This document shows positions 51,098 through 60,283 of a DNA stretch of 64,000 nucleotides, one piece after another. The DNA is from Mesotoga sp. BH458_6_3_2_1 (GTDB lineage Bacteria > Thermotogota > Thermotogae > Petrotogales > Kosmotogaceae). The stretch spans positions 1-64,000 of the forward strand of contig NZ_JFHL01000029.1 in the NCBI RefSeq assembly GCF_003664995.1. Reading direction: 5' to 3'. The translations under genes and the position numbers were made by a program. The notes below the pieces were generated by a model. That model saw nothing but the letters and a program-made list of their open reading frames with translations. It ran no database searches and was not told the origin of the DNA. Position 1 is the stretch's first letter. Every line of letters begins with the position of its first letter.

Positions 51098-52669
51098 TCA
51101 AATAGCCGCTTCACTTATCTGGAGTCTGTCCTTTCCCCTTGCTTTTGCTTCGTAGAGCAATTTGTCCACAATGGAGATGAATTCGTCAGAGGACTCACCT
51201 TTCCACTGTCTTGCACCTGCACTGAAAGAGACAGGTATTTCAAGATGCTCCCGAAGAGACTCCTTCAATCTTGAGTAGACATCCGTCGTCCTTCGCATAT
51301 CCGCCGAAGGAAGGAGGATTAGAAACTCCTCGCCACCGTATCTGAAAGCGAAATCATTCTTCCTTATAGACGATCTAATCAGTTTCCCTATGGCAGCGAG
51401 TAGCTCGTCGCCCTTCAAATGCCCGTAAGAGTCATTGATTGATTTGAAGTTGTCCAGGTCAATCATTATCATTGTAAGGGGAGTTTCGTATCTCTCTGCT
51501 CTGGAGATCTCACTGTCCAGTACTGATTTCATCTTCCTGTGATTCAACAGCCCGGTCAGCGGGTCAGTTTCCGCTTGCTTTTCCAGAAGTTTATTGATTT
51601 CCTCCAGCTTGGCTTTCATTTCCTGGAGTTCGTTGTTTTTCTCGGATATCTCTTCATTGACAGTTCTGAGTCTCTTGTTTTGCTCGGCAAGGTAGTTAAT
51701 TTCCTTCAGTTTTTCCCTCGCCTCGAATGATGATTCCAGCTGGGCAATCGACCTTGCCTGTTCTTCCTTGAAAATGCTCCGGCTTAATTCCGTGATCTGT
51801 TTGAATATGTTTAAGGCATCTTTCGAGTCTCCCATCAACTCATATACTGAAGAGATGTCGTTCAGCACTCCCAGCAATTCAGTCTTGTTACCATTTTCTT
51901 GATGGTATTCCCTGACTTGCTCAAGCAGGTTCATAGCGGAGGCGAGATCTCCCTCGCCTTTCAAGAAACGGGCTTCGTATTTCATGGTCTCGGCAATTGC
52001 ATACTCGTTTTCGGTCGCTTTGGCGATTTTCCTGGCTTTTTCGAGAAGCTCTGCTGCTTCTGCTTTTCGTTCCGAATCGTAATACAGTTCGGCAAGGTTC
52101 ATATAGCTGCTGGGGAGCTCCGTATTCATACTGTGCTTTTCCTTGATCTTCACTGCCTCTTCAAGATAGGGAATACCCGACTCTCCTGTCTCTCCGTTTT
52201 CATGAATAATAGCGATATTATTTAGGCAGCAGGCGGCATTGATCTCGTCACCGTTTTTCTTGGCCATTTGAAGGGCCTTGTTTGCACACATCAATGCCTT
52301 GTCGTAGTCCTTCATTTTGAAGTAAAGTCCCGAAGTGTTAATAATGACTTTCGTGAGCAGTTCTCTTTCATTCTTTTCCGTGCATATAACCTGGGCCCTC
52401 TTCGAGTGTTCTATCGCGCTCGCGAAATCTCCAACAAGAGTACTCAGTTTAATCATCATATTCAACAAAATGGCCATCTCTACTGTCGAGTTGTCTTCAA
52501 ATTTCCTTAGCTCTTTCTCAAGAATCTCATGCGCAGCGAGAGTCTTACCCTGACCATTAAGGATGAATACTGCTTCCTTAAGATATGATAACCCCCTTGA
52601 AGGTTCGTCCTCAGGCGTAGACATGTATTGTTTGAGCAACTCGACAACTTTGTTCTTATTTTCTTCCAT
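51098..52669 (-). CDS. TPR-repeat diguanylate cyclase (paralogue)
   Basis: About 523 aa, laid out as its downstream neighbour: tetratricopeptide repeats (MKDYDKALMCANKALQMAKK, LNNIAIIHENGETGES), a long coiled coil rich in Asn/Glu/Lys, and a GGDEF domain with YGGEEFLILLPS and an inhibitory RKND. The two clearly arose by tandem duplication. ATG at 52669 follows GAGGAATGGGGAC; the open frame extends 14 codons further. The two genes are 14 nt apart and probably form one transcript. Confidence 0.9.
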   Translation of the reverse strand: MEENKNKVVELLKQYMSTPEDEPSRGLSYLKEAVFILNGQGKTLAAHEILEKELRKFEDNSTVEMAILLNMMIKLSTLVGDFASAIEHSKRAQVICTEKNERELLTKVIINTSGLYFKMKDYDKALMCANKALQMAKKNGDEINAACCLNNIAIIHENGETGESGIPYLEEAVKIKEKHSMNTELPSSYMNLAELYYDSERKAEAAELLEKARKIAKATENEYAIAETMKYEARFLKGEGDLASAMNLLEQVREYHQENGNKTELLGVLNDISSVYELMGDSKDALNIFKQITELSRSIFKEEQARSIAQLESSFEAREKLKEINYLAEQNKRLRTVNEEISEKNNELQEMKAKLEEINKLLEKQAETDPLTGLLNHRKMKSVLDSEISRAERYETPLTMIMIDLDNFKSINDSYGHLKGDELLAAIGKLIRSSIRKNDFAFRYGGEEFLILLPSADMRRTTDVYSRLKESLREHLEIPVSFSAGARQWKGESSDEFISIVDKLLYEAKARGKDRLQISEAAI

Positions 52670-52763
52670 ATAGTCCCCATTCCTCTGAAAAACCTTAGGT
52701 TGCAGTTCCAATCAGCGGGCAAATCGAGACGCCTCTTCCGTCAGTGGTGCTGGAAATTATGTA

Positions 52764-53099
52764 CTAGACATCAAACGGTGGGGTTTCTCGATCACCACTA
52801 TTCCAATATACCGTGATTACTTCGAAGTTGGCAAGCTTCTTCTCAAGTATCACAGTAATTTCTTCATCCATTATCTTCATTCTGTTGTAGTTGGTAATCT
52901 CTACTTCACGGCCCTCTTTGAGAACTCTCAGTATCCTTTCCGGCTCGATATCTCTTTCATTCATTCTCAGAATCGCATGCTGACTGAAAGTGATCTCACT
53001 CTCTTCCTCTTTCTGTTTTCCATCGTCTTCCCTGCTCAAGTACTTTATCAGAAGTGCAGTGACTATCACAGCAAAGATCACAGCCATAGTGAAAAGCAT
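52764..53099 (-). CDS. membrane-anchored DUF4258-like protein
   Basis: A 111-residue protein. Residues 2-20 form one membrane helix, followed by a charged linker and a DUF4258-like domain: ITFSQHAILRMNERDIEPE and ILRVLKEGREVEITNYNRMK. DUF4258 resembles RelE/toxin-like folds but is of unknown function, and no antitoxin gene is adjacent. GGAGGCAACT precedes the ATG. Confidence 0.72.
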   Translation of the reverse strand: MLFTMAVIFAVIVTALLIKYLSREDDGKQKEEESEITFSQHAILRMNERDIEPERILRVLKEGREVEITNYNRMKIMDEEITVILEKKLANFEVITVYWNSGDRETPPFDV

Positions 53100-53141
53100 A
53101 GTTGCCTCCAGACATCCGGATATTAGTCTATTCTCAGTCTT

Positions 53142-55643
53142 CTAGTCTATCTTGATCAAAATATCGTCCATAACATACGGATCTTCCTTGTTTCCTCCTC
53201 CGAAATGATAGCTTTTTGGCTCGGGATAAATATCGCGATAAACTGCTTCAATTCCGTCGAAGTCCCAGGTGGTTATGTAAATGTTGAATCCCTTCAAATC
53301 ATCTGGCCTTCCGATAGTATCCCCGGCGATCCTTAGAATGACTTCGTTGTTCATCTTGTTTGTCTGGACGAGGGGAGTTGGTGAAATGGCAGTTCCGAAA
53401 GATCCGGGACCGCTTCCCTCTGCGGAGTATGCAACTATGGACCAACCGTTTGCGAAGATGAAGTAATCCCAATCTAGCCCATCGGGCATGGATGCATTCT
53501 GGAACGGCAGGACTGTAGCGCCCTTCTTGTCTGGGTCGTCTATGAAGATCTGGAATGTAACGTGATCAAATCCGTTTTGTGGTCCCCATGAGTCAGTCAG
53601 ATCCTTTATCTTCATTCCCAAGACCAGCGAAGCCCCGATCTGTTTTACATTTGCTCCGAGAAGATCCATCTGGTTCTTGAAAGTAATGTCTGTAGGATAC
53701 TCATATCTTCCCTGAGGGCCTCTGTCGTCGTCTTCGGGATCGGCAAGAGATGCCAGAAGCAATTCAGGGATGTCTAGTATTACGGTGTAGTCGTCACTGT
53801 AAATTGATTCTCTTCTTGTCTCACCGTAAATCTTAAATAGAATTGAATGAATTCCCGGATCGAATTTAGATATATCCCATTCGTAAGACCATTTTCCGTC
53901 TACGATCTCAATGTCTTCCGCTTCTTCAATTTTCGTGTCGAATATTATCTTTGCCGATGATGCTCCTGATGCGGTGCCTGTTATAGTGTAAGTCGAGTCT
54001 ATCTTTTGATGATCTTCGAGATCTGCCTTGAACTCAATATTCGGAATCTCGATTTCGCGAGACTCATCCGAAGCGATTCCCACGTAGACTGAACGAGGAT
54101 TCATTGACATAACGAGCTTCCCTTCTCTTTCGACGGGATAACCCTTTGCCAGCGAGTTGAACGTGTAGATCGGCTCGATGACCTGGCCCTCTTCCAGTCC
54201 GCTTTTCATATTTGCGAGAACTCTTCTTTCACCCGCAGTGTTCATTATCACAAATATCTTGTCGCCGTTGTGTTCGAGTCGGTAGGCAAAGATTCCGGGT
54301 CCATTGGAGTCCGATTTCAAGATCTCGATTGTTCCATATCTGAAGACCGGGTACTCCTGTCTTAGTTTCGAAAGATCCCTTACATAGTTGTAAAGCTCCG
54401 ACTGAGTGTCAAAATGGTCTATTCCGCCAGACTGAAAGCCTTCGGCAAACATAGTGGCTCTTGTCTCGAAGAATCCTTGTTCTGTGCCGTAATAGATCAC
54501 CGGAATTCCAGGGATTGTGAAGATGAAAGCTAACGCCTGTTTGAGGCTCGCGAGTCCTCCCCCTTTCAGGAACCGCTCCATATCGTGATTATCTATGAAG
54601 GTTAAGAGCCTTGTCTGATCGAGTCTGCTCTGTCTAACTTCAAGCCTGTATCCTAGATTTGCAGTGGCTTTCCCTTCTTTGAACACACTTCTGAGCTCAA
54701 TGTTCAACGGAAAATCGAGCATTGCGTTCATGCCGGCATCAAAGAACTCTCCAATCACGATTTCTCCGCTGTCGTCGAAGGGATCGCTCCTCACCCATGC
54801 CTCTCCAAAGGTAAGAAACTCCGTTTTGTCATTCCTGGTGGCAACTTCGTAGACCCCAGCCTCACCGTTCAGGAACTCTTTCCAGAACTCCATAGGAGCA
54901 TAAATTGCCGTGTCGATTCTGAAGCCATCGATATCGGCCTCTTCTATCCAGAAAGTGAAGGAGTCCTTGAGGGCCGTGACAACCGCCGTATTCTCGGTGT
55001 TGAGGTCGTCGAGGCCCGACATCTGATAATTGAGTTTCTGGTATTGATCGTTGAAGTCAGAGATATCCGGCGTCCAGTGATATATTTGATCAGTCTCGTT
55101 ATCTTCGAAGTCGTTCAGGGAGAATGGATATTGCTCAGGAGAAGATGTCGGTATGCTTTCTGTGTTCAACTCGAACTCTCCATTCACGAAGCGGAAGTAA
55201 TCACCGACATGGTTCGGAACAATGTCCTGAATCACCAGCAAACCCTTTTCGTGAGCTTCTTTCACCAATTTCCTGTATAGCTCGATGTCGCCAAAGTGTT
55301 CGTCGACTCTCTTGAAATCTCTTGCCCAGTATCCGTGGTAGCCTCCGTAGTTTGCCCAAGGATTCCACCACTGATTGGCAACGGGAGGGGTAATCCATAT
55401 GGCCGTTGCGCCCAGTCTTTTGACATAATCCAATTTGTCGATTATTCCCTTGAGATCTCCGCCGTTATATCTCGAGTTGTCGCTGCCGGATTCTCCATAT
55501 CCCATGTCATCGTTGGTCGGATCGCCGTTCGAAAAACGGTCTATCATAATGAAATAGACAATCTGATCCTCCCAGGCAGTTCCTGCAAAGCAGACCATCG
55601 TCGCAAAAGCAATCAGAAGAAGAGAAAGAAGCAGCTTTCTCAT
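53142..55643 (-). CDS. secreted GH13 alpha-amylase with C-terminal glucodextranase-type module
   Basis: About 833 aa. RKLLLSLLLIAFATMVCFA is a signal peptide. The GH13 barrel starts WEDQIVYFIMIDRFSNGDP; its motifs are QDIVPNHVGDYF, DGFRIDTAIYAP (nucleophile Asp), FLTFGEAWVRSDP (acid/base Glu) and FIDNHDMERF. A beta C-domain follows, then a second beta module near 520-590 and a terminal region (PEDDDRGPQGRYEYPTD, TFQIFIDDPD) like the C-terminal binding module of glucodextranase. It probably digests starch at the cell surface. The ATG lies 4 nt after GGAGGTGGG. Confidence 0.9.
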   Translation of the reverse strand: MRKLLLSLLLIAFATMVCFAGTAWEDQIVYFIMIDRFSNGDPTNDDMGYGESGSDNSRYNGGDLKGIIDKLDYVKRLGATAIWITPPVANQWWNPWANYGGYHGYWARDFKRVDEHFGDIELYRKLVKEAHEKGLLVIQDIVPNHVGDYFRFVNGEFELNTESIPTSSPEQYPFSLNDFEDNETDQIYHWTPDISDFNDQYQKLNYQMSGLDDLNTENTAVVTALKDSFTFWIEEADIDGFRIDTAIYAPMEFWKEFLNGEAGVYEVATRNDKTEFLTFGEAWVRSDPFDDSGEIVIGEFFDAGMNAMLDFPLNIELRSVFKEGKATANLGYRLEVRQSRLDQTRLLTFIDNHDMERFLKGGGLASLKQALAFIFTIPGIPVIYYGTEQGFFETRATMFAEGFQSGGIDHFDTQSELYNYVRDLSKLRQEYPVFRYGTIEILKSDSNGPGIFAYRLEHNGDKIFVIMNTAGERRVLANMKSGLEEGQVIEPIYTFNSLAKGYPVEREGKLVMSMNPRSVYVGIASDESREIEIPNIEFKADLEDHQKIDSTYTITGTASGASSAKIIFDTKIEEAEDIEIVDGKWSYEWDISKFDPGIHSILFKIYGETRRESIYSDDYTVILDIPELLLASLADPEDDDRGPQGRYEYPTDITFKNQMDLLGANVKQIGASLVLGMKIKDLTDSWGPQNGFDHVTFQIFIDDPDKKGATVLPFQNASMPDGLDWDYFIFANGWSIVAYSAEGSGPGSFGTAISPTPLVQTNKMNNEVILRIAGDTIGRPDDLKGFNIYITTWDFDGIEAVYRDIYPEPKSYHFGGGNKEDPYVMDDILIKID

Positions 55644-55664
55644 GTTTCCCACCTCCAGATCTTT

Positions 55665-56234
55665 TCAGATAAGTATAAAATCTAGAAACTCCCCAAGACT
55701 CTTTACTCTAAGCCGATGTTCGATATGTCTGTTGTATGGCCAATCCATAATGTAAGTATTGATGCCGTGATCGAGAAGGTTCTCAATATGATGCGGAGCG
55801 TCATCAACGGCGTATTCAATGCCCAGAACTTCACATAGCTCACCCTTTCTGGAGCTTACAATTACCGAAACCGGTTCGTCAATCTCCTTCTGAATCCATC
55901 TCTGAGATTGTATCTGAACGTTTCTTCCCTTAGTCGGGAATCGCGATGTAATAAAGTAGAATTCGTGGCGACCTTCGGCAATCAAATCGCCGAGCCTCAT
56001 CAAGTCCTCCTGTGAAGCATATGGAGGCAGCGATTCATAGAAATTCTCTGTATTTCTTATGACTTCCCACACCTTTTCTTCCATCTCAAGCGTGAGGTTG
56101 GGGACGCTTTTCCAGAAATCCCAGACCCTGACTTCTGCCTCTAGCGGAACTTCTTCGAACATTTCGTGGGCGATACCTAGAAAGGCTCGATTGAAGTCCG
56201 TAAGAATGTCATCTATATCGATCATTATCTTCAT
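55665..56234 (-). CDS. 5'(3')-deoxyribonucleotidase-like HAD phosphatase
   Basis: A 189-residue HAD-superfamily protein resembling the NT5C group. The nucleophile motif is MIDIDDILTDFNRAF, motif II is FYFITSRFPTKGRN, and motif IV is YAVDDAPHHIENL. It should dephosphorylate nucleoside monophosphates. CGGAGGTGAACG precedes the ATG; the amylase start is 21 nt downstream, so they share a transcript only by proximity. Confidence 0.85.
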   Translation of the reverse strand: MKIMIDIDDILTDFNRAFLGIAHEMFEEVPLEAEVRVWDFWKSVPNLTLEMEEKVWEVIRNTENFYESLPPYASQEDLMRLGDLIAEGRHEFYFITSRFPTKGRNVQIQSQRWIQKEIDEPVSVIVSSRKGELCEVLGIEYAVDDAPHHIENLLDHGINTYIMDWPYNRHIEHRLRVKSLGEFLDFILI

Positions 56235-56358
56235 CGTTCACCTCCGTATAGAACAGTATATATCATACTATTGCCTCTTTTTTCTCTTTCGGCAAGTTTT
56301 CCAGCACGGAGTGTTTGTGGGATAATCACAGTAGGTTTTATCAAAGGGAGGAAGTAGG

Positions 56359-57027
56359 ATGTTCGAATTGAAGGAAGTCGCATTGATATATGAGACGAAG
56401 AAGCAGGCTCTGGCGGCGCTCAAATCGACAGACCTCAAGATAGAGAAGGGAGATGAAGTTGGGATATTCGGGCCTTCTGGTTCGGGGAAGTCATCGCTTC
56501 TCTTCATTATGAGCACACTGAAGGAGCCAAGTCGCGGAGAAGTAAAATACGAAGGCAAGGAGCTTACAGCTCTGACTCCTTCCGCAAAAGCCGAGCTCCG
56601 ACGCAAAGAGTTCGGATTTGTGTTTCAAGAGCACTTTTTGATAAACCACCTAACTGTCATGGAGAATATTATGCTCCCCCTGAAAGAAAAACGAGGAGCA
56701 AGAAAGAGACTCGAAGAAATCACTACTGCGCTTGGATTGAACGAACTCCTCAAGCGATTCCCGTATGAGCTCTCACTTGGACAGAGTCAAAGAGTAGCTG
56801 TGGCAAGAGCATTGATAGCAAGTCCGAAAGTTGTTTTCGCCGATGAACCGACAGCTTCCCTTGATGACGAGAATGGCAGCAGGGTAATAGAGCTCCTGAA
56901 GTCTTATTGTTCGAAGTCAGGTGCGACTCTGATACTCGTTTCTCATTCGTCTGAGATTATTGGGGATTTCAGAAGAAGACTCAGAGTGGAGAATGGCCAG
57001 GTCTATGAGGTTGGGGTGAATGCTTAA
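56359..57027 (+). CDS. MacB/LolD-type ABC transporter ATPase
   Basis: A 222-residue nucleotide-binding subunit. Walker A is IFGPSGSGKSSLLFI, the signature is YELSLGQSQRVAVARAL, Walker B is VVFADEPTASLDDEN, and the H-loop is LVSHSSE. All catalytic residues are present. The type is that of lipoprotein or peptide exporters. Overlaps the permease gene by 8 nt. Confidence 0.95.
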   Translation: MFELKEVALIYETKKQALAALKSTDLKIEKGDEVGIFGPSGSGKSSLLFIMSTLKEPSRGEVKYEGKELTALTPSAKAELRRKEFGFVFQEHFLINHLTVMENIMLPLKEKRGARKRLEEITTALGLNELLKRFPYELSLGQSQRVAVARALIASPKVVFADEPTASLDDENGSRVIELLKSYCSKSGATLILVSHSSEIIGDFRRRLRVENGQVYEVGVNA

Positions 57028-59194
57028 ATACATGTGGTTATATCTCAAAAGAAGGCCGGGCAGAATTCTGGTTTTCATATTCGTTGTCGCTCTCGGTGTA
57101 TCAATGAGCCTTGTGATTAGCTCAATCTTTCTGTCCTTCGGAGAGACGAGAAGCAGGATATCAAAGATCAACGAAAGCTGGATTACGGTACAGTATCTCT
57201 CTGAAAGCGGGAGAGACGAATCTATTGACAGCAGTCTCATCGAGGTTTTTCAAGACGTATTTGGTCTTTCAGATGCTATCCCGGTAGACATAGCCTATCT
57301 CGGCTACAACCTTTTCGGAAGTGCAAGAGCCAATTTCCCTGTTTATGGAATCAAGCAGACAGAGATATCTCGGATGCTGCGGGAGAGCAATGCCTACATC
57401 TCAGAAGGGGCGGTATTTGCTCCGGGGACAAATGAAATCATTGTCTCCGATTCATTTCTAAGAGCCGCAGGAGTAGATCTGGGAAATGTTTATGAGGAAA
57501 TCTCCGAAATGTCGAGCGTCGGTCTATATGAAGTGGTCGCATCTCTGGAAGGATCCTCGGTGTTTGGACTGGGGCCGTCGGGAATTTCAAGGGGTAAGGG
57601 GTCCTTTGGCTTTCTGGTATTCGCTGAAGATGGGTTCCTAATAGCAGTTGAAAACGAGCTGAGATCAAGGATCATCGGAGAAGAGCTTTCAGTTTCGATT
57701 AGTGGACCTGTTTCTTCCCGGGAGACACTTAAGAGGCAGTACGCAAGTTACTATTTGGGAGTCTTCTTGACAAATCTTTTTGTCGCTCTGGTTTTCATAA
57801 TTGCTCTTACAATGCTTAATTCGGTAAGCATTCGTGAAAGAAGAAAGGAGTATGCTATTCTTGCCGCCATAGGGCATTCTCCCGGGAGTCTGAAGGTAAG
57901 ACTCTTTCTGGAGTCGGTTTATCAGGGAATTGCCGGTTGGATCTTGGGCCTCCTTGCGGGTGGAGCCGTTCTTTCACTATTCGAAGATCGCTTTTTCACG
58001 CCTAATGGTCTTTACATAGGCGACAGCACCATCTCTTCCATTTGCACGTTATTCATACCGTTCACCACAATTGTTCTATCTCAGATATTGATTGGGAGAC
58101 ATCTGAGAAGAGATCTCGTCGGTCTTCTGAAGAGCTCTGAAGAAAGAGTCGGTCTGCTTAAGAACAGATTCAGGAATGTAGGTTTGCCCTGGCTCCAATT
58201 TCCTCTGAGAAGCGACGGCTACAGATCACTTTTTGTGAACATCATCGCGTTTGCCGTGCTAGTGACTGTTTTTGGTTCGCTTCTATCTTCATTGACGGAC
58301 ACTGTTCGAGACAGCGGCCGGCTGTTCGATCGATGTTCTTATATTCAGAACTCGGAATTGGAGGATCTCAGGCTTCCAGAAGAGATTTCATCGAGGTCAA
58401 CGGCTGTCCTTCCTGCCGATCTTCTCTACTCGGATGTAAAGCTTATGTTCGGCACCACGAAACTCTTCATTCCAGTGGTATCTACTGAGCATTCGAGATT
58501 TCTCTCAGTATTCGACGAAGACCCGGTGGCCGGTACGCTATATGTTAGCAGGAGCCTTTTCGACTTGATTGTGAATGGTTCCGTCAGGGGGCTGGATTAC
58601 TCTTCGGTGGAGGTTCTGACAAATCTCGAAAGCCTCGCCGGTGTTCTTGTTGAAGACAGAACAGAATCTGAAGGTCTCCTGGTATTGTACGATGATCGTA
58701 ATCTTGCAGGAGAGATCAGACGTTTCGCCTCGGAGGTCGGTCAGTTGGAAGTGGTCGACAGGAGGACTTTCGAGTTGAAGATCCGTGCCGAGACGCAGTT
58801 CTTGGAATTGATTTCTTCGATTATCATTTATCTTCAGTTCTTCGTCGTCACAATAATCGGCGTGGTTACCGTTACAAGGGTGACCTTGGCAAGACGGAGT
58901 GAGATATCAATTAGAAACATCTTGGGGCAGAGGAGAGATGAGATCGGTCTTCTCTTTTTCGGAGAGCTTTCATTGGTGCTTTTCACAGGTGCAGCAACTG
59001 GATATCTTCTGGCAACGGCCTGCTGGCATATTTTTAGATTTGCCTTTCTGCAGGGACTGTATATTTCGTCGATCGTGGTTCCCGGGACGCTCTTCAGAAT
59101 CTCTGTAATGACCTTTGTTGTACTATTGGCCGGAGTACTCACGGCAAGATGTTTGATTTCGAAGCAGGATCCAATATCGATTATCGAAAGATAG
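57020..59194 (+). CDS. FtsX-like ABC permease
   Basis: A 724-residue permease with two FtsX-like cores: NSVSIRERRKEYAILAAIGH near residue 270 and RVTLARRSEISIRNILGQRR near 625. It has large extracytoplasmic regions after helices near 15-40 and 405-430. The double-core layout resembles LolC/E-like or MacB-type exporters of substrates from the membrane. It ends 8 nt before the P1 peptidase gene. Confidence 0.88.
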   Translation: MLKYMWLYLKRRPGRILVFIFVVALGVSMSLVISSIFLSFGETRSRISKINESWITVQYLSESGRDESIDSSLIEVFQDVFGLSDAIPVDIAYLGYNLFGSARANFPVYGIKQTEISRMLRESNAYISEGAVFAPGTNEIIVSDSFLRAAGVDLGNVYEEISEMSSVGLYEVVASLEGSSVFGLGPSGISRGKGSFGFLVFAEDGFLIAVENELRSRIIGEELSVSISGPVSSRETLKRQYASYYLGVFLTNLFVALVFIIALTMLNSVSIRERRKEYAILAAIGHSPGSLKVRLFLESVYQGIAGWILGLLAGGAVLSLFEDRFFTPNGLYIGDSTISSICTLFIPFTTIVLSQILIGRHLRRDLVGLLKSSEERVGLLKNRFRNVGLPWLQFPLRSDGYRSLFVNIIAFAVLVTVFGSLLSSLTDTVRDSGRLFDRCSYIQNSELEDLRLPEEISSRSTAVLPADLLYSDVKLMFGTTKLFIPVVSTEHSRFLSVFDEDPVAGTLYVSRSLFDLIVNGSVRGLDYSSVEVLTNLESLAGVLVEDRTESEGLLVLYDDRNLAGEIRRFASEVGQLEVVDRRTFELKIRAETQFLELISSIIIYLQFFVVTIIGVVTVTRVTLARRSEISIRNILGQRRDEIGLLFFGELSLVLFTGAATGYLLATACWHIFRFAFLQGLYISSIVVPGTLFRISVMTFVVLLAGVLTARCLISKQDPISIIER

Positions 59195-59202
59195 GTGAAG
59201 AG

Positions 59203-60204
59203 ATGAGATTTAGAGAGCTTGCTCGCCCGGGAGACGGGTACGAAACGGGGACTTTGAACAAGATCACCGATCTTGAGGGAATAAGAGTCGGGCATTACAC
59301 TTTGATTGAGGATTCACCTAGATGTCTACGAACGGGAATAAGCGTCATAAGGATTCTTTCCGTATATGAAAGACCCGTACCGGCAGCTTCCAGCGTATTC
59401 AACGGTTATGGAAAGTCGATGGGACTTATTCAGATAGAAGAACTCGGGACCATCGAGACCGATATCTTTTTGACCAACACGCTTTCAATTGGAGCCGTAC
59501 ATCAGGGTGCTGTAAGACTCGCCCTTGAGAGCAATGCTGAATTGTCGTCGCTCAACGTAGTCGTCATGGAGTGCAACGATGGCTATTTAAACGAAATTCG
59601 AGCGCTGGCGATAAAGGAAGAGATGGTTGCCGACGCGGTCGGGAACGCGAAAAGGGATTTCCAGCTCGGCAGCTGTGGCGCGGGGACCGGGATGGTCTGC
59701 TTTGGTTATAAGGGTGGGATCGGTTCGTCTTCGAGAATCATAGAGTTCGGAGGGAGGAAATACACTTTGGGGGTTCTCGTTCTTTCGAATTTCGGAAAAT
59801 CGTCCGACCTTAGAATTCCTTCTATGGAATTGCGTCCCAAGCTACAAGATTCCGATAGGGAGAAAGGATCTCTCATCATGATCCTGGGAACAGATCTGCC
59901 TTTGATGCCACATCAGTTGAAGAGAGTAACGCGCCACATGAATCTTGCGATAGGGATACTTGGAGCTCCAGGGCACCATGGAAGTGGAGACATTTCACTT
60001 GCTTTCACTACATCCAGAGAGTACAGTCTGTCCGAGCAGAGCTTTATGAACGAAGGGAACACGATCAGTGAAATATTCGGGGCAGCTGTCTGGGCGTGCG
60101 CCGAAGCCATAGTAGATTCGATGCTTTCTTCTGACAGTATGACTGGCTTCAAAGGATCGGTCGAATCGTTGAGGAGCGCACTGATTAGCGGACCTCGAAA
60201 TTAG
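59203..60204 (+). CDS. P1-family (DmpA-type) aminopeptidase-like protein
   Basis: About 333 aa, of the P1/DmpA beta-peptidyl aminopeptidase family, Ntn-hydrolase-like proteins that self-cleave. The opening NKITDLEGIRVGHYTL, FLTNTLSIGAVHQGAV and GSCGAGTGMVCFGYKGGIG blocks are family hallmarks. In the usual processing region VLVLSNFGKSSDLRIPS, the Gly is followed by Lys then Ser-Ser, so the nucleophile cannot be fixed by eye. ATG at 59203 with AGGTGAAGAG upstream is preferred to the more upstream ATG, which lies inside the permease gene. Confidence 0.85.
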   Translation: MRFRELARPGDGYETGTLNKITDLEGIRVGHYTLIEDSPRCLRTGISVIRILSVYERPVPAASSVFNGYGKSMGLIQIEELGTIETDIFLTNTLSIGAVHQGAVRLALESNAELSSLNVVVMECNDGYLNEIRALAIKEEMVADAVGNAKRDFQLGSCGAGTGMVCFGYKGGIGSSSRIIEFGGRKYTLGVLVLSNFGKSSDLRIPSMELRPKLQDSDREKGSLIMILGTDLPLMPHQLKRVTRHMNLAIGILGAPGHHGSGDISLAFTTSREYSLSEQSFMNEGNTISEIFGAAVWACAEAIVDSMLSSDSMTGFKGSVESLRSALISGPRN

Positions 60205-60283
60205 TATGGTTGAACTGTGTCGATCACTTGGTACGGATAGTCAATTGATGTTATCATCGGTGGGTATTTATCGGGAGATGAAA

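Noticed and set aside
52764-53099. Toxin half of a toxin-antitoxin pair (DUF4258 resembles RelE-like folds)
   Set aside because: It has a membrane anchor and no adjacent antitoxin-like gene.
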